Below, one piece after another: positions 7,591-15,253 of a stretch of 27,945 bases of DNA. Source of the DNA: BOG-908 sp964242035. GTDB lineage: Bacteria; Pseudomonadota; Alphaproteobacteria; Acetobacterales; Acetobacteraceae. A program made the position numbers and the translations under genes. The stretch spans positions 1-27,945 of the forward strand of contig CAXTCL010000023.1 in NCBI GenBank assembly GCA_964242035.1, read 5' to 3'. Below the pieces are notes generated by a model. The model made no database searches. It saw only the letters and a program-made list of their open reading frames with translations, and was not told the DNA's origin. How positions within the stretch are numbered: the stretch's first letter is position 1; every line of letters begins with the position of its first letter.

Positions 7591-9222
7591 TTAGAACGGC
7601 AACACCGCCTGGCGTCCCTCGCTCACCACGCCCACCTCCGCATCGGCAAAACGCAGCCGCAGCTTCGCTCCGGGCTTCACCTCGGACGCGCGTGTGACCG
7701 CATGGCCTCGCGCATCGCGCACCAGCACGAAACCGCGCGCCAGCACACGCTCGTAGGACGCACCCTCCAGCCTTGCCGCCAGCACGTCCAACTGCCCGCT
7801 TTGCGCCCGCAGCCGTGCGGCGATGCCGGAGATGGTCAACAGCGGCAGCACCCGGCCCGCATCTTGGCGACATCGGAAAAGCTCCGCCCGCACCCCACTG
7901 CCGAGGCGAAGCCCGCCGCGGTCCAGCCCCGCCCTGCGCGTGGCGATGAGCGCATACGGGTCGGGTATCTGGCGCTCGGCGCGCGCCAGCGCCGTGGCCC
8001 GCGCCGCAAGCAAGGCCGGCAACGCGGCATCCAGCAAAGGTGCCACGCGCACTGCCACGTCCCGGTGGCGGGCAAGGCCTGCCCGCCACGCGCCCAACAG
8101 CCGCAACCCGCCATTGTCCAGCCCGGCGCGTCGCGCGGTGATCAGCGCGTGCGGGTCCGGGATGTGCCGCTCCGCGCGGTGCAGCGCAGACCCTCGTGTT
8201 GCCAGCAGGTTGGGCGGCGCCAGGTCCAGCCGCTGCGCGCGGTCGTCCAGCCGCTGCCGCGCCGCGTGCAATATTCCAGGCAGGTCCGGCAGCCTCGCGC
8301 GAGCCGCGGCCAGCCGTGCGCCGGCGTTCTGCGCCGTGCGGTCCAGCGCGCCGGCCAGCCGCGCGGTCTTTTGCGCCAGGTCGGCCAGCAGCTCGGTGCG
8401 CGACGGCACCGCCAGCTCGGCCGCTGCCGTCGGCGTGGGCGCCCGGCGGTCGCTCACGTGGTCGATCAGCGTGGTGTCCGTCTCGTGCCCCACCGCGCTG
8501 ATAAGCGGGATGCGGCAGGCCGCGACCGCGCGCAGCACCGCCTCGTCGTTGAAGGCCATCAGGTCCTCCAGGCTGCCGCCGCCGCGCGCCACAATCAGCA
8601 CGTCCGGCCGCCGTATGCCGTGCGCTGGCAGCCGGTCCATCCCGGCGATCGCGGCGGCGATCCTGGCGCCCGCCCCCTCGCCCTGCACCGGCACCGGCCA
8701 CAGCAGGATCGGCCGCGGATGCCGCCGCGCGATCGTCGTCATGATGTCGTGCAGCACGGCGCCGCTGGCCGACGTCACCACGCCCACCACCGCCGGCAGC
8801 ACCGGCAGCGCCCGCTTGGCCGAAGCGTCGAACAGCCCCTCGGCCGCCAATCGGGCACGCAGCATCTCGATTCGCGCCAGCAGCGCGCCGGCACCGGCAT
8901 ATTCCAGCCTGTCGATGATCAACTGGTACTCGGAGCGGTCGCCATAGGCGCTGATTTTGCCGGTGGCGATCACCTCCACGCCGTTCTCCGGCTTCAGCCC
9001 GAGTCGCGGCAGCGTGGTCTTCCAGATCACCGCGCGTATCTTGCCGCCCTCGTCTTTCAGGCTGAGATAGGCGTGGCCGCTGCCGTAGAGTTTGTATTCG
9101 GTGATCTCGCCGCGCACGCGTATGCGGCCGAAGGCGCCCTCCAGCGTGCGTTTTATGGCGCCGGAGAGCTCGCCTACGCTGTATTCCGGGATGTTGCTCG
9201 GCTTGGTCGGGGCTTCGTCCAT
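7591..9222 (-). CDS. xseA: Exodeoxyribonuclease VII large subunit, with duplicated stalk segment
   Basis: The large catalytic subunit of exonuclease VII, which degrades single-stranded DNA from both ends together with XseB (absent here). The N-terminal OB-fold (about 12-105) contains RGEITEYKLYGSGHAYLSLK. The catalytic Exonuc_VII_L domain contains GVVTSASGAVLHDI (147-160), ARGGGSLEDLMAFNDE (212-227) and SAVGHETDTTLIDHVSDRRAPTP (about 242-264). The start at ATG 9222 begins MDEAPTKPSNIPEYSVGEL; the open frame upstream is repeat E. At 543 residues it is about 100 longer than E. coli XseA, partly because a ~65-residue stretch of the helical stalk is duplicated (about 342-406 and 407-471). It diverges from purD, and repeat E fills the whole intervening space. 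Confidence 0.95.
   Translation of the reverse strand: MDEAPTKPSNIPEYSVGELSGAIKRTLEGAFGRIRVRGEITEYKLYGSGHAYLSLKDEGGKIRAVIWKTTLPRLGLKPENGVEVIATGKISAYGDRSEYQLIIDRLEYAGAGALLARIEMLRARLAAEGLFDASAKRALPVLPAVVGVVTSASGAVLHDIMTTIARRHPRPILLWPVPVQGEGAGARIAAAIAGMDRLPAHGIRRPDVLIVARGGGSLEDLMAFNDEAVLRAVAACRIPLISAVGHETDTTLIDHVSDRRAPTPTAAAELAVPSRTELLADLAQKTARLAGALDRTAQNAGARLAAARARLPDLPGILHAARQRLDDRAQRLDLAPPNLLATRGSALHRAERHIPDPHALITARRAGLDNGGLRLLGAWRAGLARHRDVAVRVAPLLDAALPALLAARATALARAERQIPDPYALIATRRAGLDRGGLRLGSGVRAELFRCRQDAGRVLPLLTISGIAARLRAQSGQLDVLAARLEGASYERVLARGFVLVRDARGHAVTRASEVKPGAKLRLRFADAEVGVVSEGRQAVLPF
7810..8199 (-). repeat. Tandem duplication inside xseA (two ~195-nt units)
   Basis: The protein reads AERHIPDPHALITARRAGLD and then, exactly 65 residues later, AERQIPDPYALIATRRAGLD, each followed by a GGLRL. 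The units are about 8005-8199 and 7810-8004. Nucleotide divergence between them indicates an old event maintained in frame. Confidence 0.85.
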
Positions 9223-9226
9223 GGCA

Positions 9227-9384
9227 GGAAGAAAGGCCTTCTTTTTTGAAAAAAAGAAGCAAAAAACTTTTAACTCCCCCTGTGTCCGCGTCCGCGTTTT
9301 GCAGACGGCACCCGACTGGTGCAGATGCGGGGTAGTAAAAGTTTTTTGGTCCTTTTTTTCAAAAAAGGACTGCTTGCCTTCCTT
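9227..9384. repeat. AT-rich inverted-repeat element, copy E (mixed arms)
   Basis: The left arm (9229-9271) is CTTC/GAAG type and the right arm (9337-9380) is GGTCC/GGAC type. The core end GCAGATGCGGGGTAGT is the inverse of the start of copy F's core. It occupies nearly all of the 176 bp between the divergent xseA and purD start codons. Confidence 0.92.
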
Positions 9385-9398
9385 GAAAGTAACCAACA

Positions 9399-10676
9399 AT
9401 GCGCGTGCTGATCGTAGGTGCAGGCGGCCGGGAACACGCGCTGGCCTGGGCCATCACCCAATCCCCCCTGCTGACCAAGCTGTTCGTGGCCCCAGGCAAT
9501 CCCGGCACCGCCGCCATTGCCGAGAACGTGGCGATAGGCGCGCTGGACGTCCCCGCTTTGGTGGCCTTCGCGCGGGCGGAGGCCATCGACCTGGTGGTAC
9601 CCGGTCCGGAAGCGCCGCTGGTGGCTGGCCTGGCGGACGCGCTCGCCCATGTGGGCCTGCGCTGCTGCGGCCCGACCGCTGCGGCCGCCGCCCTGGAGGG
9701 CAGCAAGGCCTTTGCCAAGGAGATCTGCGACTCGGCCGGCATCCCGACCGCACGCTGGGAGCGCTTCGATGACGAGGCTGCCGCGCTGGATTTTGTCGAG
9801 CGCCGCGGCGCGCCGATCGTGGTGAAGGCGGACGGGCTGGCGGCCGGCAAGGGCGTGGTCGTCGCCCAGACGACAGAGGAGGCCACGGCAGCGGTGCACG
9901 CCATGCTCGGCGCCCACGCGCTCGGCGATGCGGGTGCGAGCATCGTCATCGAGGAGTGCCTGAGCGGCGAGGAGGTGAGCCTGTTCGCATTGTGCGACGG
10001 CACAAGCGCCGTGCTGCTGGGCGCGGCGCAGGACCACAAGCGGGTCGGCGACGGCGACACCGGGCCGAACACAGGCGGCATGGGCGCCGTCTCGCCGCCG
10101 CCGCACTTTGACGCGGCCGCCCAGCATGCGGCGATGGACGCCTTCGTCCGGCCGGCGCTGGCGGCGATGGCAGCAAGGGGCACGCCGTTCACCGGCATCC
10201 TGTTCGCCGGGCTCATGCTCACAGCGGACGGCGCCAGGCTGATCGAGTACAACGTCCGCCTGGGCGACCCGGAAGCCCAGGTGATCCTGCCGCGCCTGCG
10301 GACGGACCTGCTGGCGGCCCTGCTCGCCGCCGCGAACGGCGATCTGGGCGACACGACGCCCGCCTGGCTGCAAACCACCTGCGTGGCCGTGGTGCTGGCC
10401 GCCCCAGGCTACCCCGGGCCGGTAACCACGGGCGCTGCCATCACGGGCCTGCTCGAGGCCGCCGCCCTGCCCCACGTCGCCGTCTTCCACGCAGGCACTG
10501 ACATACGCGAAGGTCACGTGGTGGCCGCCGGCGGCCGGGTGCTCGGCATCTGCGGGACGGGGCCGGATGTGGCCACGGCGCGCGCCGCCGCCTATGCCGG
10601 CGTGGACGCAATCGGCTTCCCAGGCGCGGTGTTCCGGCGGGACATCGGCCTGCGCGCAATGGGAGAGACAGCATGA
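9399..10676 (+). CDS. purD: Phosphoribosylamine-glycine ligase (GAR synthetase)
   Basis: The second step of de novo purine synthesis: phosphoribosylamine + glycine + ATP to GAR. 425 residues, the family length. The N-terminal domain starts MRVLIVGAGGREHALAW with APGNPGTA at about 31-38. The ATP-grasp features are VVKADGLAAGKGVVVA, EECLSGEEVSLFALCDG, AAQDHKRVGDGDTGPNTGGMG and the metal-binding IEYNVRLGDPE. The last shows Tyr and Leu where most relatives have Phe (EFNVRFGDPE), a minor variation. Its ATG lies about 15 nt beyond repeat E. It overlaps panB by 4 nt (ATGA), so the two are translationally coupled although they serve different pathways. Confidence 0.97.
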   Translation: MRVLIVGAGGREHALAWAITQSPLLTKLFVAPGNPGTAAIAENVAIGALDVPALVAFARAEAIDLVVPGPEAPLVAGLADALAHVGLRCCGPTAAAAALEGSKAFAKEICDSAGIPTARWERFDDEAAALDFVERRGAPIVVKADGLAAGKGVVVAQTTEEATAAVHAMLGAHALGDAGASIVIEECLSGEEVSLFALCDGTSAVLLGAAQDHKRVGDGDTGPNTGGMGAVSPPPHFDAAAQHAAMDAFVRPALAAMAARGTPFTGILFAGLMLTADGARLIEYNVRLGDPEAQVILPRLRTDLLAALLAAANGDLGDTTPAWLQTTCVAVVLAAPGYPGPVTTGAAITGLLEAAALPHVAVFHAGTDIREGHVVAAGGRVLGICGTGPDVATARAAAYAGVDAIGFPGAVFRRDIGLRAMGETA

Positions 10677-11491
10677 GCGTGCACGGCGCCACCAAGCCCA
10701 TCACCGTGCCCGATTTGCGCCGCATGAAGGGCACCCCGCAGGTCTGGCTGACCGCCTACACCACGCCGATGGCCCAGCGCCTCGACGAACACTGCGACGC
10801 GCTGCTGGTGGGTGATTCCCTCGGCATGGTGCTCTACGGCCTGCCGAGCACGCTGTCGGTCAGCCTGGACACCATGATCGCCCACGGCGCGGCCGTGGTG
10901 CGCGGCGCCAAACACGCCTGCATCGTGGTGGACCTGCCGTTCGGCAGCTACCAGCGGAGCCCCCGCCAGGCCTTCGCCAGCGCAGCCCGCGTGCTGGCGG
11001 AGACCGGCGCGTCCGCCGTAAAGCTGGAAGGCGGCACGGAGATGGCGGAGACCATCGCCTTTCTCACCACGCGCGGCATACCCGTCTGCGGCCATGTGGG
11101 CCTGATGCCGCAATCGGTGAACGTGGCAGGCGGCTTCCGCGCCACCGGCCGCACGCAGGACGAGGCGGCCAAGGTGACGGCGGACGCGCAAGCCGTGGCC
11201 GATGCCGGCGCTTTCGCGGTGGTGCTGGAGGGAACGCTGGAGCCGGTTGCCGCCGCCATCACCAGGCAGGTCGCCATCCCCACCATCGGCATAGGCGCCT
11301 CGGCCGAATGCGACGGCCAGGTGCTGGTGATCGACGACGTGCTGGGCACGTTCAACGACTTCACGCCGCGTTTCGTAAAGCGCTACGCCACGCTCGGCGA
11401 GGACATCTCCCGCGCCGCGGCCGCCTACGCCGCCGACGTGCGTGCCCGCGCATTCCCGGCGCAGGAGCACACGTTCCGACGATCAAAGTAG
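10673..11491 (+). CDS. panB: Ketopantoate hydroxymethyltransferase
   Basis: Converts 2-ketoisovalerate and methylenetetrahydrofolate to ketopantoate, the first committed step to pantothenate and CoA. 272 residues. Signature segments are LLVGDSLGMVLYG (44-56, metal-ligand Asp48), the second metal-binding Asp87 in VVDLPFGSY, AVKLEGG (115-121), CGHVGLMPQS (139-148), catalytic Glu186 in VVLEGT, and GIGASAECDGQVLV (206-219). It begins inside the purD stop codon (ATGA). panC and panD are not in the window. The next gene is separated by repeat F. Confidence 0.97.
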   Translation: MSVHGATKPITVPDLRRMKGTPQVWLTAYTTPMAQRLDEHCDALLVGDSLGMVLYGLPSTLSVSLDTMIAHGAAVVRGAKHACIVVDLPFGSYQRSPRQAFASAARVLAETGASAVKLEGGTEMAETIAFLTTRGIPVCGHVGLMPQSVNVAGGFRATGRTQDEAAKVTADAQAVADAGAFAVVLEGTLEPVAAAITRQVAIPTIGIGASAECDGQVLVIDDVLGTFNDFTPRFVKRYATLGEDISRAAAAYAADVRARAFPAQEHTFRRSK

Positions 11492-11544
11492 GCTTGACTC
11501 GCGGAGAGCCGCGCGACTGGCGGGTTGGGCGTGGGAACCGAAGG

Positions 11545-11702
11545 CAAGCAAGGCCTTCTTTTTTGCAAAAAAGAAGCAAAAAACTTTTACTACCCCGCAT
11601 TTGCAGCAGCGGGATGCTTCCGGATGCACCGAAGCGACTGGACCTGCGCAGGGACAAAAGTTTTTTGCTTCTTTTTTTCAAAAAAGAAGGCCTTTCTTCC
11701 TT
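11545..11702. repeat. AT-rich inverted-repeat element, copy F
   Basis: Both arms are the CTTC/GAAG type (about 11546-11588 and 11655-11697); the left arm loop is GC instead of the usual GA. The core begins ACTACCCCGCATTTGCAGC, the inverse of the end of copy E's core. It fills the gap between panB and the HAD gene. Confidence 0.92.
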
Positions 11703-11739
11703 CTTACACCTACAAACATTTCGACAAGCGCGAGGCCGG

Positions 11740-12504
11740 ATGGATCAAGACGGAGCTGACCTTGCCATCCGCAGCCAAGCTGGCGGCGGACTGACCAAAC
11801 ACTCGGCGGCGTCAGCGCTACCTCGTCCCGTGCGCGCCGTGGTGTTCGACCTCGACGGCACGTTGCTGGACACAGAGCGGGCCTATCGTGCGGCGTTCCT
11901 GGACACGGTAGCCGCGTTCGGCCGTGTGTTGCCACACGGCGCCTATGAGAGCCTCGTGGGGTTGCCCACGACCACGCGCCGCCGGCTTCTTCCCGCGATA
12001 CTGGGCGCGGACTGTCCCACGGACGCCTTTTTTGACAGCTACTACAAGGCCAGGGCCCGCCATCTGGCTTGTGGCATTGCCCTGAAGCCTGGCGCGTCCC
12101 AGCTTCTTGCCTGGCTAGGGGCACAGTCCATCCCGACGGCGATATCGACGTCGGCCAGCGCCGCCACCGCCGCCGGTCACCTGGGCGCAGTTGGGCTGGC
12201 CGGGCGCTTCCATCCCGTGGTCACGCGTGACGACGTCGCACACGGCAAGCCGGCGCCGGACAGCTTTACTCTCGCCGCGGACCGTCTGGGCATACCGGCG
12301 TGTGATTGCCTGGCCCTGGAGGATTCCGCGTGCGGCGTCGCCGCTGCACATGCGGCCGGCATGATGGTGGTGATGGTGCCGGACGTGGTGGCGCCCAAGC
12401 CTGAAACGGTGCAGCGCTGCACGGCCGTGTTGGCCACGCTCGATGATGTTGGCCGGCTTCTCGAAACCGGGCGGATGAATGATCGTTCCCGGTTTCGTGT
12501 TTAA
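11740..12504 (+). CDS. HAD-superfamily phosphatase/phosphoglucomutase-like hydrolase
   Basis: A haloacid-dehalogenase-superfamily enzyme of the beta-phosphoglucomutase/GPH subgroup. Motif I is FDLDGTLLDTE (36-46; nucleophile Asp37, acid Asp39), motif II is ISTSAS (135-140), motif III is Lys170 in HGKPAPDSF, and motif IV is ALEDSACG (192-199). A helical cap lies between 47 and about 125. The start at ATG 11740 has GAGG 6 nt upstream and leaves about 30 residues before motif I. GTG 11830 is an alternative without a visible ribosome site. It lies just upstream of the sugar operon. A role in dephosphorylating a sugar phosphate for that pathway is possible but only a neighbourhood inference, because a degenerate repeat separates them. 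Confidence 0.88.
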   Translation: MDQDGADLAIRSQAGGGLTKHSAASALPRPVRAVVFDLDGTLLDTERAYRAAFLDTVAAFGRVLPHGAYESLVGLPTTTRRRLLPAILGADCPTDAFFDSYYKARARHLACGIALKPGASQLLAWLGAQSIPTAISTSASAATAAGHLGAVGLAGRFHPVVTRDDVAHGKPAPDSFTLAADRLGIPACDCLALEDSACGVAAAHAAGMMVVMVPDVVAPKPETVQRCTAVLATLDDVGRLLETGRMNDRSRFRV

Positions 12505-12586
12505 GGTAAACAGCGACTCGTTTTTGATGGTGCCGCCGCAGCGATGGCCATGCTCCGGCTCACGCGCGCATCCTCGCCAGCGAACA

Positions 12587-12625
12587 GGACAAGAGTTTTC
12601 TGCTTCTTTTCTGCAAAAAAGACGG
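12587..12625. repeat. AT-rich element, copy G (degenerate right arm)
   Basis: A decayed right arm (ACAAGAGTTTTCTGCTTC, then TGCAAAAAAGA) directly precedes the CgeB-like gene. A faint left-arm remnant (GACTCGTTTTTGATGG) may lie at about 12510-12527. The 132-bp gap 12505-12636 holds nothing else recognisable. Confidence 0.6.
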
Positions 12626-12636
12626 CGGTGCTTCCC

Positions 12637-13719
12637 GTGCGGCTGATCATCTTCGGCCTTACCGTGAGCTCCTCCTGGGGCAACGGCCACGCCACGCTCT
12701 GGCGCGGCCTGATCGCCGCACTCGCCGGGGCCGGCCACCGCGTCACCTTCTTCGAGCGCGACGTGCCCTACTACGCCGAGAACCGCGACCTGACCGAGCT
12801 GGGCGCCGGCGCGTCGCTGGTGCTCTACCGCGATTGGGCGGAAGTGGCAGCCCAGGCGCGCCGCGCGGCCGACGAGGCGGACGCCGCGATCGTCACCTCG
12901 TTCTGTCCGGACGCGCTGGACGCTGCCGACCTGCTGGGCGCCAGCCCGGTGGGGGTGCGGTGCTTCTACGACCTCGACACGCCGGTGACTCTGGACCGGC
13001 TCTCCGCCCACGAGCCGGTCGCCTATATCGGCCCGCGCGGCCTGGCCGATTTCGACCTGGTGCTGAGCTACACGGGCGGCGCCGCGCTGGACGCGCTGCG
13101 CACGCGGCTGGGTGCGGCGCGGGCCGCCGCACTGTATGGCTGGGTCGATCCCGGGGTATACCGCCCTGCCCCGGCCGAGCCGCGCTACGTGGCGGACCTG
13201 TCCTATCTGGGCACCTACGCGCCGGACCGGCAGGATTCGCTGCTGCGCCTGTTCGTGGCCGCCGCGCGCGCCAGGCCGGCGCAGCGCTTCGTCATAGGCG
13301 GCGCCCAATACCCGAAGGACTTTCCCTGGGCGCCGAACATCTTCTTCGTGCGCCACCTGCCGCCCGGCGAGCACCCCGGCTTCTACAGCTCCTCCCGCCT
13401 GACGCTGAACATCACGCGCGCGGCGATGGCCGCCATGGGCTGGTGCCCGTCCGGCCGGCTTTTCGAGGCAGCCGCCTGCGGCACGCCGATCCTGAGCGAC
13501 ACCTGGCCCGGGCTGGACAGCTTCTTCGAGCCGGGCCGCGAGATCATGATAGCCGCGACCACCGAGGAGGCGCTGCACGCCATCGACACCCCGCAGGCCG
13601 ACCTCGCGCGTATGGCGGGCCGGGCGCGCGCGCGCGTGCTGGCCGAACACACCGCTTCGCACCGTGCGGAGACCCTGGTGGCGCTGCTCGAAGGCGCGCG
13701 CGCCAGGATAGAGGCCTGA
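12637..13719 (+). CDS. CgeB-like glycosyltransferase (operon gene 1)
   Basis: A GT-B fold transferase resembling the spore-maturation protein CgeB / Glyco_trans_1_2 group, 360 residues. I start at GTG 12637, giving RLIIFGLTVSSSWGNGHATL near the N-terminus, the expected first beta-strand. GTG 12628 is equally open and the frame upstream is repeat remnant. After the N-terminal Rossmann half, the C-terminal half shows the donor-site pattern GRLFEAAACGTPILSDTWPG (about 278-297) and the acidic EEAL segment. The acceptor and sugar are unknown. It heads a run of eight genes. The next start codon is 6 nt downstream, and its ribosome site (GAGG) lies at the end of this gene. Weak GGCGG precedes the start. 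Confidence 0.85.
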   Translation: MRLIIFGLTVSSSWGNGHATLWRGLIAALAGAGHRVTFFERDVPYYAENRDLTELGAGASLVLYRDWAEVAAQARRAADEADAAIVTSFCPDALDAADLLGASPVGVRCFYDLDTPVTLDRLSAHEPVAYIGPRGLADFDLVLSYTGGAALDALRTRLGAARAAALYGWVDPGVYRPAPAEPRYVADLSYLGTYAPDRQDSLLRLFVAAARARPAQRFVIGGAQYPKDFPWAPNIFFVRHLPPGEHPGFYSSSRLTLNITRAAMAAMGWCPSGRLFEAAACGTPILSDTWPGLDSFFEPGREIMIAATTEEALHAIDTPQADLARMAGRARARVLAEHTASHRAETLVALLEGARARIEA

Positions 13720-13725
13720 CGCGCC

Positions 13726-14484
13726 ATGTGGGGCATCATCCCGGCGGCCGGAAACGGCACGCGCATCCAGCCGCTGGCGTTCTCCAAGGAACTCCTGCCT
13801 GTCGGCAGCAGGCGCGATGCGAACGGCGTGGAGCGGCCGCGCGCGGTCAGCGAGTACCTCGTCGAACGCATGGCGCGCGCCGGCGTCAGCAAGCTCTGCT
13901 TCGTCATCTCACCGGCGAAATCCGACATACTGGGCTATTTCGGCGGCGCCATAGGCGACGTCTCGCTCGCCTACGTGGTGCAGGACTCCGCACGCGGCCT
14001 GTGCGACGCGATCTTCCGCGCGCTGCCGCTGATCCCGCACGATGAGATGGTGGTGGTGGGACTGCCGGACACGATCTGGTTTCCCGCCGACGGCCTGGCA
14101 GCACTGCCACCCGGCCGGTTCAGCTTCCTGCTGTTTCCCGTCGAACACCCGGAACTCTTCGATGCAGTCGAGCTGGACGAGGCCGGCCGCGTGCAGCGCA
14201 TCATCGTCAAGCAGCCCGATCCAGGCACGCACTGGATCTGGGGCGCGTTCAGCCTGCCCGGCCACACGCTGCACGCGCTGCACGCGCTCTGGCGGCGGCG
14301 CGGCTGCACGGACGAATATATCGGCACGCTCGTCAACGCCTGGCTCGAGGCCGGTGGCGAGGCGTTCGGCGTGCGCGCAGGCCAACGCTATGTGGACGTC
14401 GGCACCTTGCACGGCTACCGCCAGGCCGTGCATCTGCTGGGCGAAGACGAGATGCCGCAACCGAAGGTGCAAGACCATGCCTGA
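13726..14484 (+). CDS. Sugar-1-phosphate nucleotidyltransferase (operon gene 2)
   Basis: Likely activates a sugar 1-phosphate to an NDP-sugar (RmlA/GalU-type fold). 252 residues. The nucleotide-binding signature is AAGNGTRIQPLAFSKELLPVG (pieces at 7-27, with Lys21). Metal-binding aspartates are probable at Asp115 (GLPDT) and Asp224 (YVDVGT), matching RmlA's LGDN and LDTGT positions. It is short relative to RmlA (~290), mainly at the C-terminus. The specific base and sugar cannot be read. Its last 8 nt overlap the start of the methyltransferase gene, indicating translational coupling. Together with the two glycosyltransferases it suggests that the operon makes its own activated sugar donor. 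Confidence 0.88.
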   Translation: MWGIIPAAGNGTRIQPLAFSKELLPVGSRRDANGVERPRAVSEYLVERMARAGVSKLCFVISPAKSDILGYFGGAIGDVSLAYVVQDSARGLCDAIFRALPLIPHDEMVVVGLPDTIWFPADGLAALPPGRFSFLLFPVEHPELFDAVELDEAGRVQRIIVKQPDPGTHWIWGAFSLPGHTLHALHALWRRRGCTDEYIGTLVNAWLEAGGEAFGVRAGQRYVDVGTLHGYRQAVHLLGEDEMPQPKVQDHA

Positions 14485-15253
14485 CGACATGACACCGGTG
14501 CGTTGGACCAGGGAGGCGATCGCCGAACGCGCCCAGGCGCTCGGACCCTGGTTCCACAACCTGGACCTGCAGGGTGTGCGCACCGCGCCGGACCATTTCC
14601 TGGGCGATTTCCCGACCGTGAAATGGCGCAGCTTCGCCGCCGACATACCGGCCGACCTCACCGGCAAGACGGTGCTCGACATCGGCTGCAACGGCGGCTT
14701 CTACAGCCTGGAAATGAAGCGCCGCGGCGCCGCCCGCGTGCTGGGCATCGACGTGGACGAGGATTACCTGGCGCAGGCCCGTTTCGCCGCCGACGTGGAG
14801 GGCCTGGACATCGATTTCCGCCACATGTCGGTGTATGACGTCGGCGCGCTCGGCGAACGCTTTGACGTCGTGTTCTTCATTGGCGTCCTCTACCATCTTC
14901 GCCATCCGCTACTGGCGCTAGACCTGATACACGAGCATGCGGCGCGCGACCTGCTGGTGTTCCAGTCCCTGCAGCGCGGCAGCGCGGAGATCACGCCCGT
15001 GGCGCACGACTACAAGTTCTGGGACGAGGCGCATTTCAACGATCCCGGCTACCCCAAGCTGCACTTCATCGAACACCGCTATTCCGATGACCAGACGAAC
15101 TGGTGGGCACCTAACCGTGCCGCGTCCGCCGCCATGCTGCGCAGTGCCGGTTTCGAGATCACCAGCCACCCGGAGGAAGAGATCTTCATCGCTAGACGCG
15201 TGGAGCGCGCCTATCCGGAGTTCGGCGCCGTGTATCCGGAGCGCGCGCGATGA
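14477..15253 (+). CDS. SAM-dependent methyltransferase, CmoB-like/TIGR04290-like (operon gene 3)
   Basis: A class I methyltransferase of 258 residues. The SAM-binding motif I VLDIGCNGGFYSLEM lies at about 66-80, followed by GIDVDEDYLAQAR, and the IGVLYHLRHPLLAL segment at about 137-150 resembles the CmoB/Methyltransf_9 group. The pattern also matches my memory of TIGR04290 (the 'Rta_06860 family' of methyltransferases defined partly by gene neighbourhood); this is recollection, not a search. The N-terminal region (WFHNLDLQGVRTAPDHFLGD) recognises the acceptor in such proteins. The substrate is probably a sugar or glycoside rather than tRNA, judging by the operon. It starts inside the nucleotidyltransferase gene and ends with an ATGA overlap into the glycosidase-like gene. 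Confidence 0.85.
   Translation: MPDDMTPVRWTREAIAERAQALGPWFHNLDLQGVRTAPDHFLGDFPTVKWRSFAADIPADLTGKTVLDIGCNGGFYSLEMKRRGAARVLGIDVDEDYLAQARFAADVEGLDIDFRHMSVYDVGALGERFDVVFFIGVLYHLRHPLLALDLIHEHAARDLLVFQSLQRGSAEITPVAHDYKFWDEAHFNDPGYPKLHFIEHRYSDDQTNWWAPNRAASAAMLRSAGFEITSHPEEEIFIARRVERAYPEFGAVYPERAR

Noticed and set aside
7528..9249. 573-codon plus-strand frame over xseA
   Set aside because: Shadow of xseA; arginine-, glutamine- and histidine-rich with no recognisable domain.
14477..15253. tRNA-modifying CmoB
   Set aside because: The SAM core resembles CmoB, but there is no CmoA partner and the gene lies in a coupled sugar operon, so a glycoside substrate is more likely.
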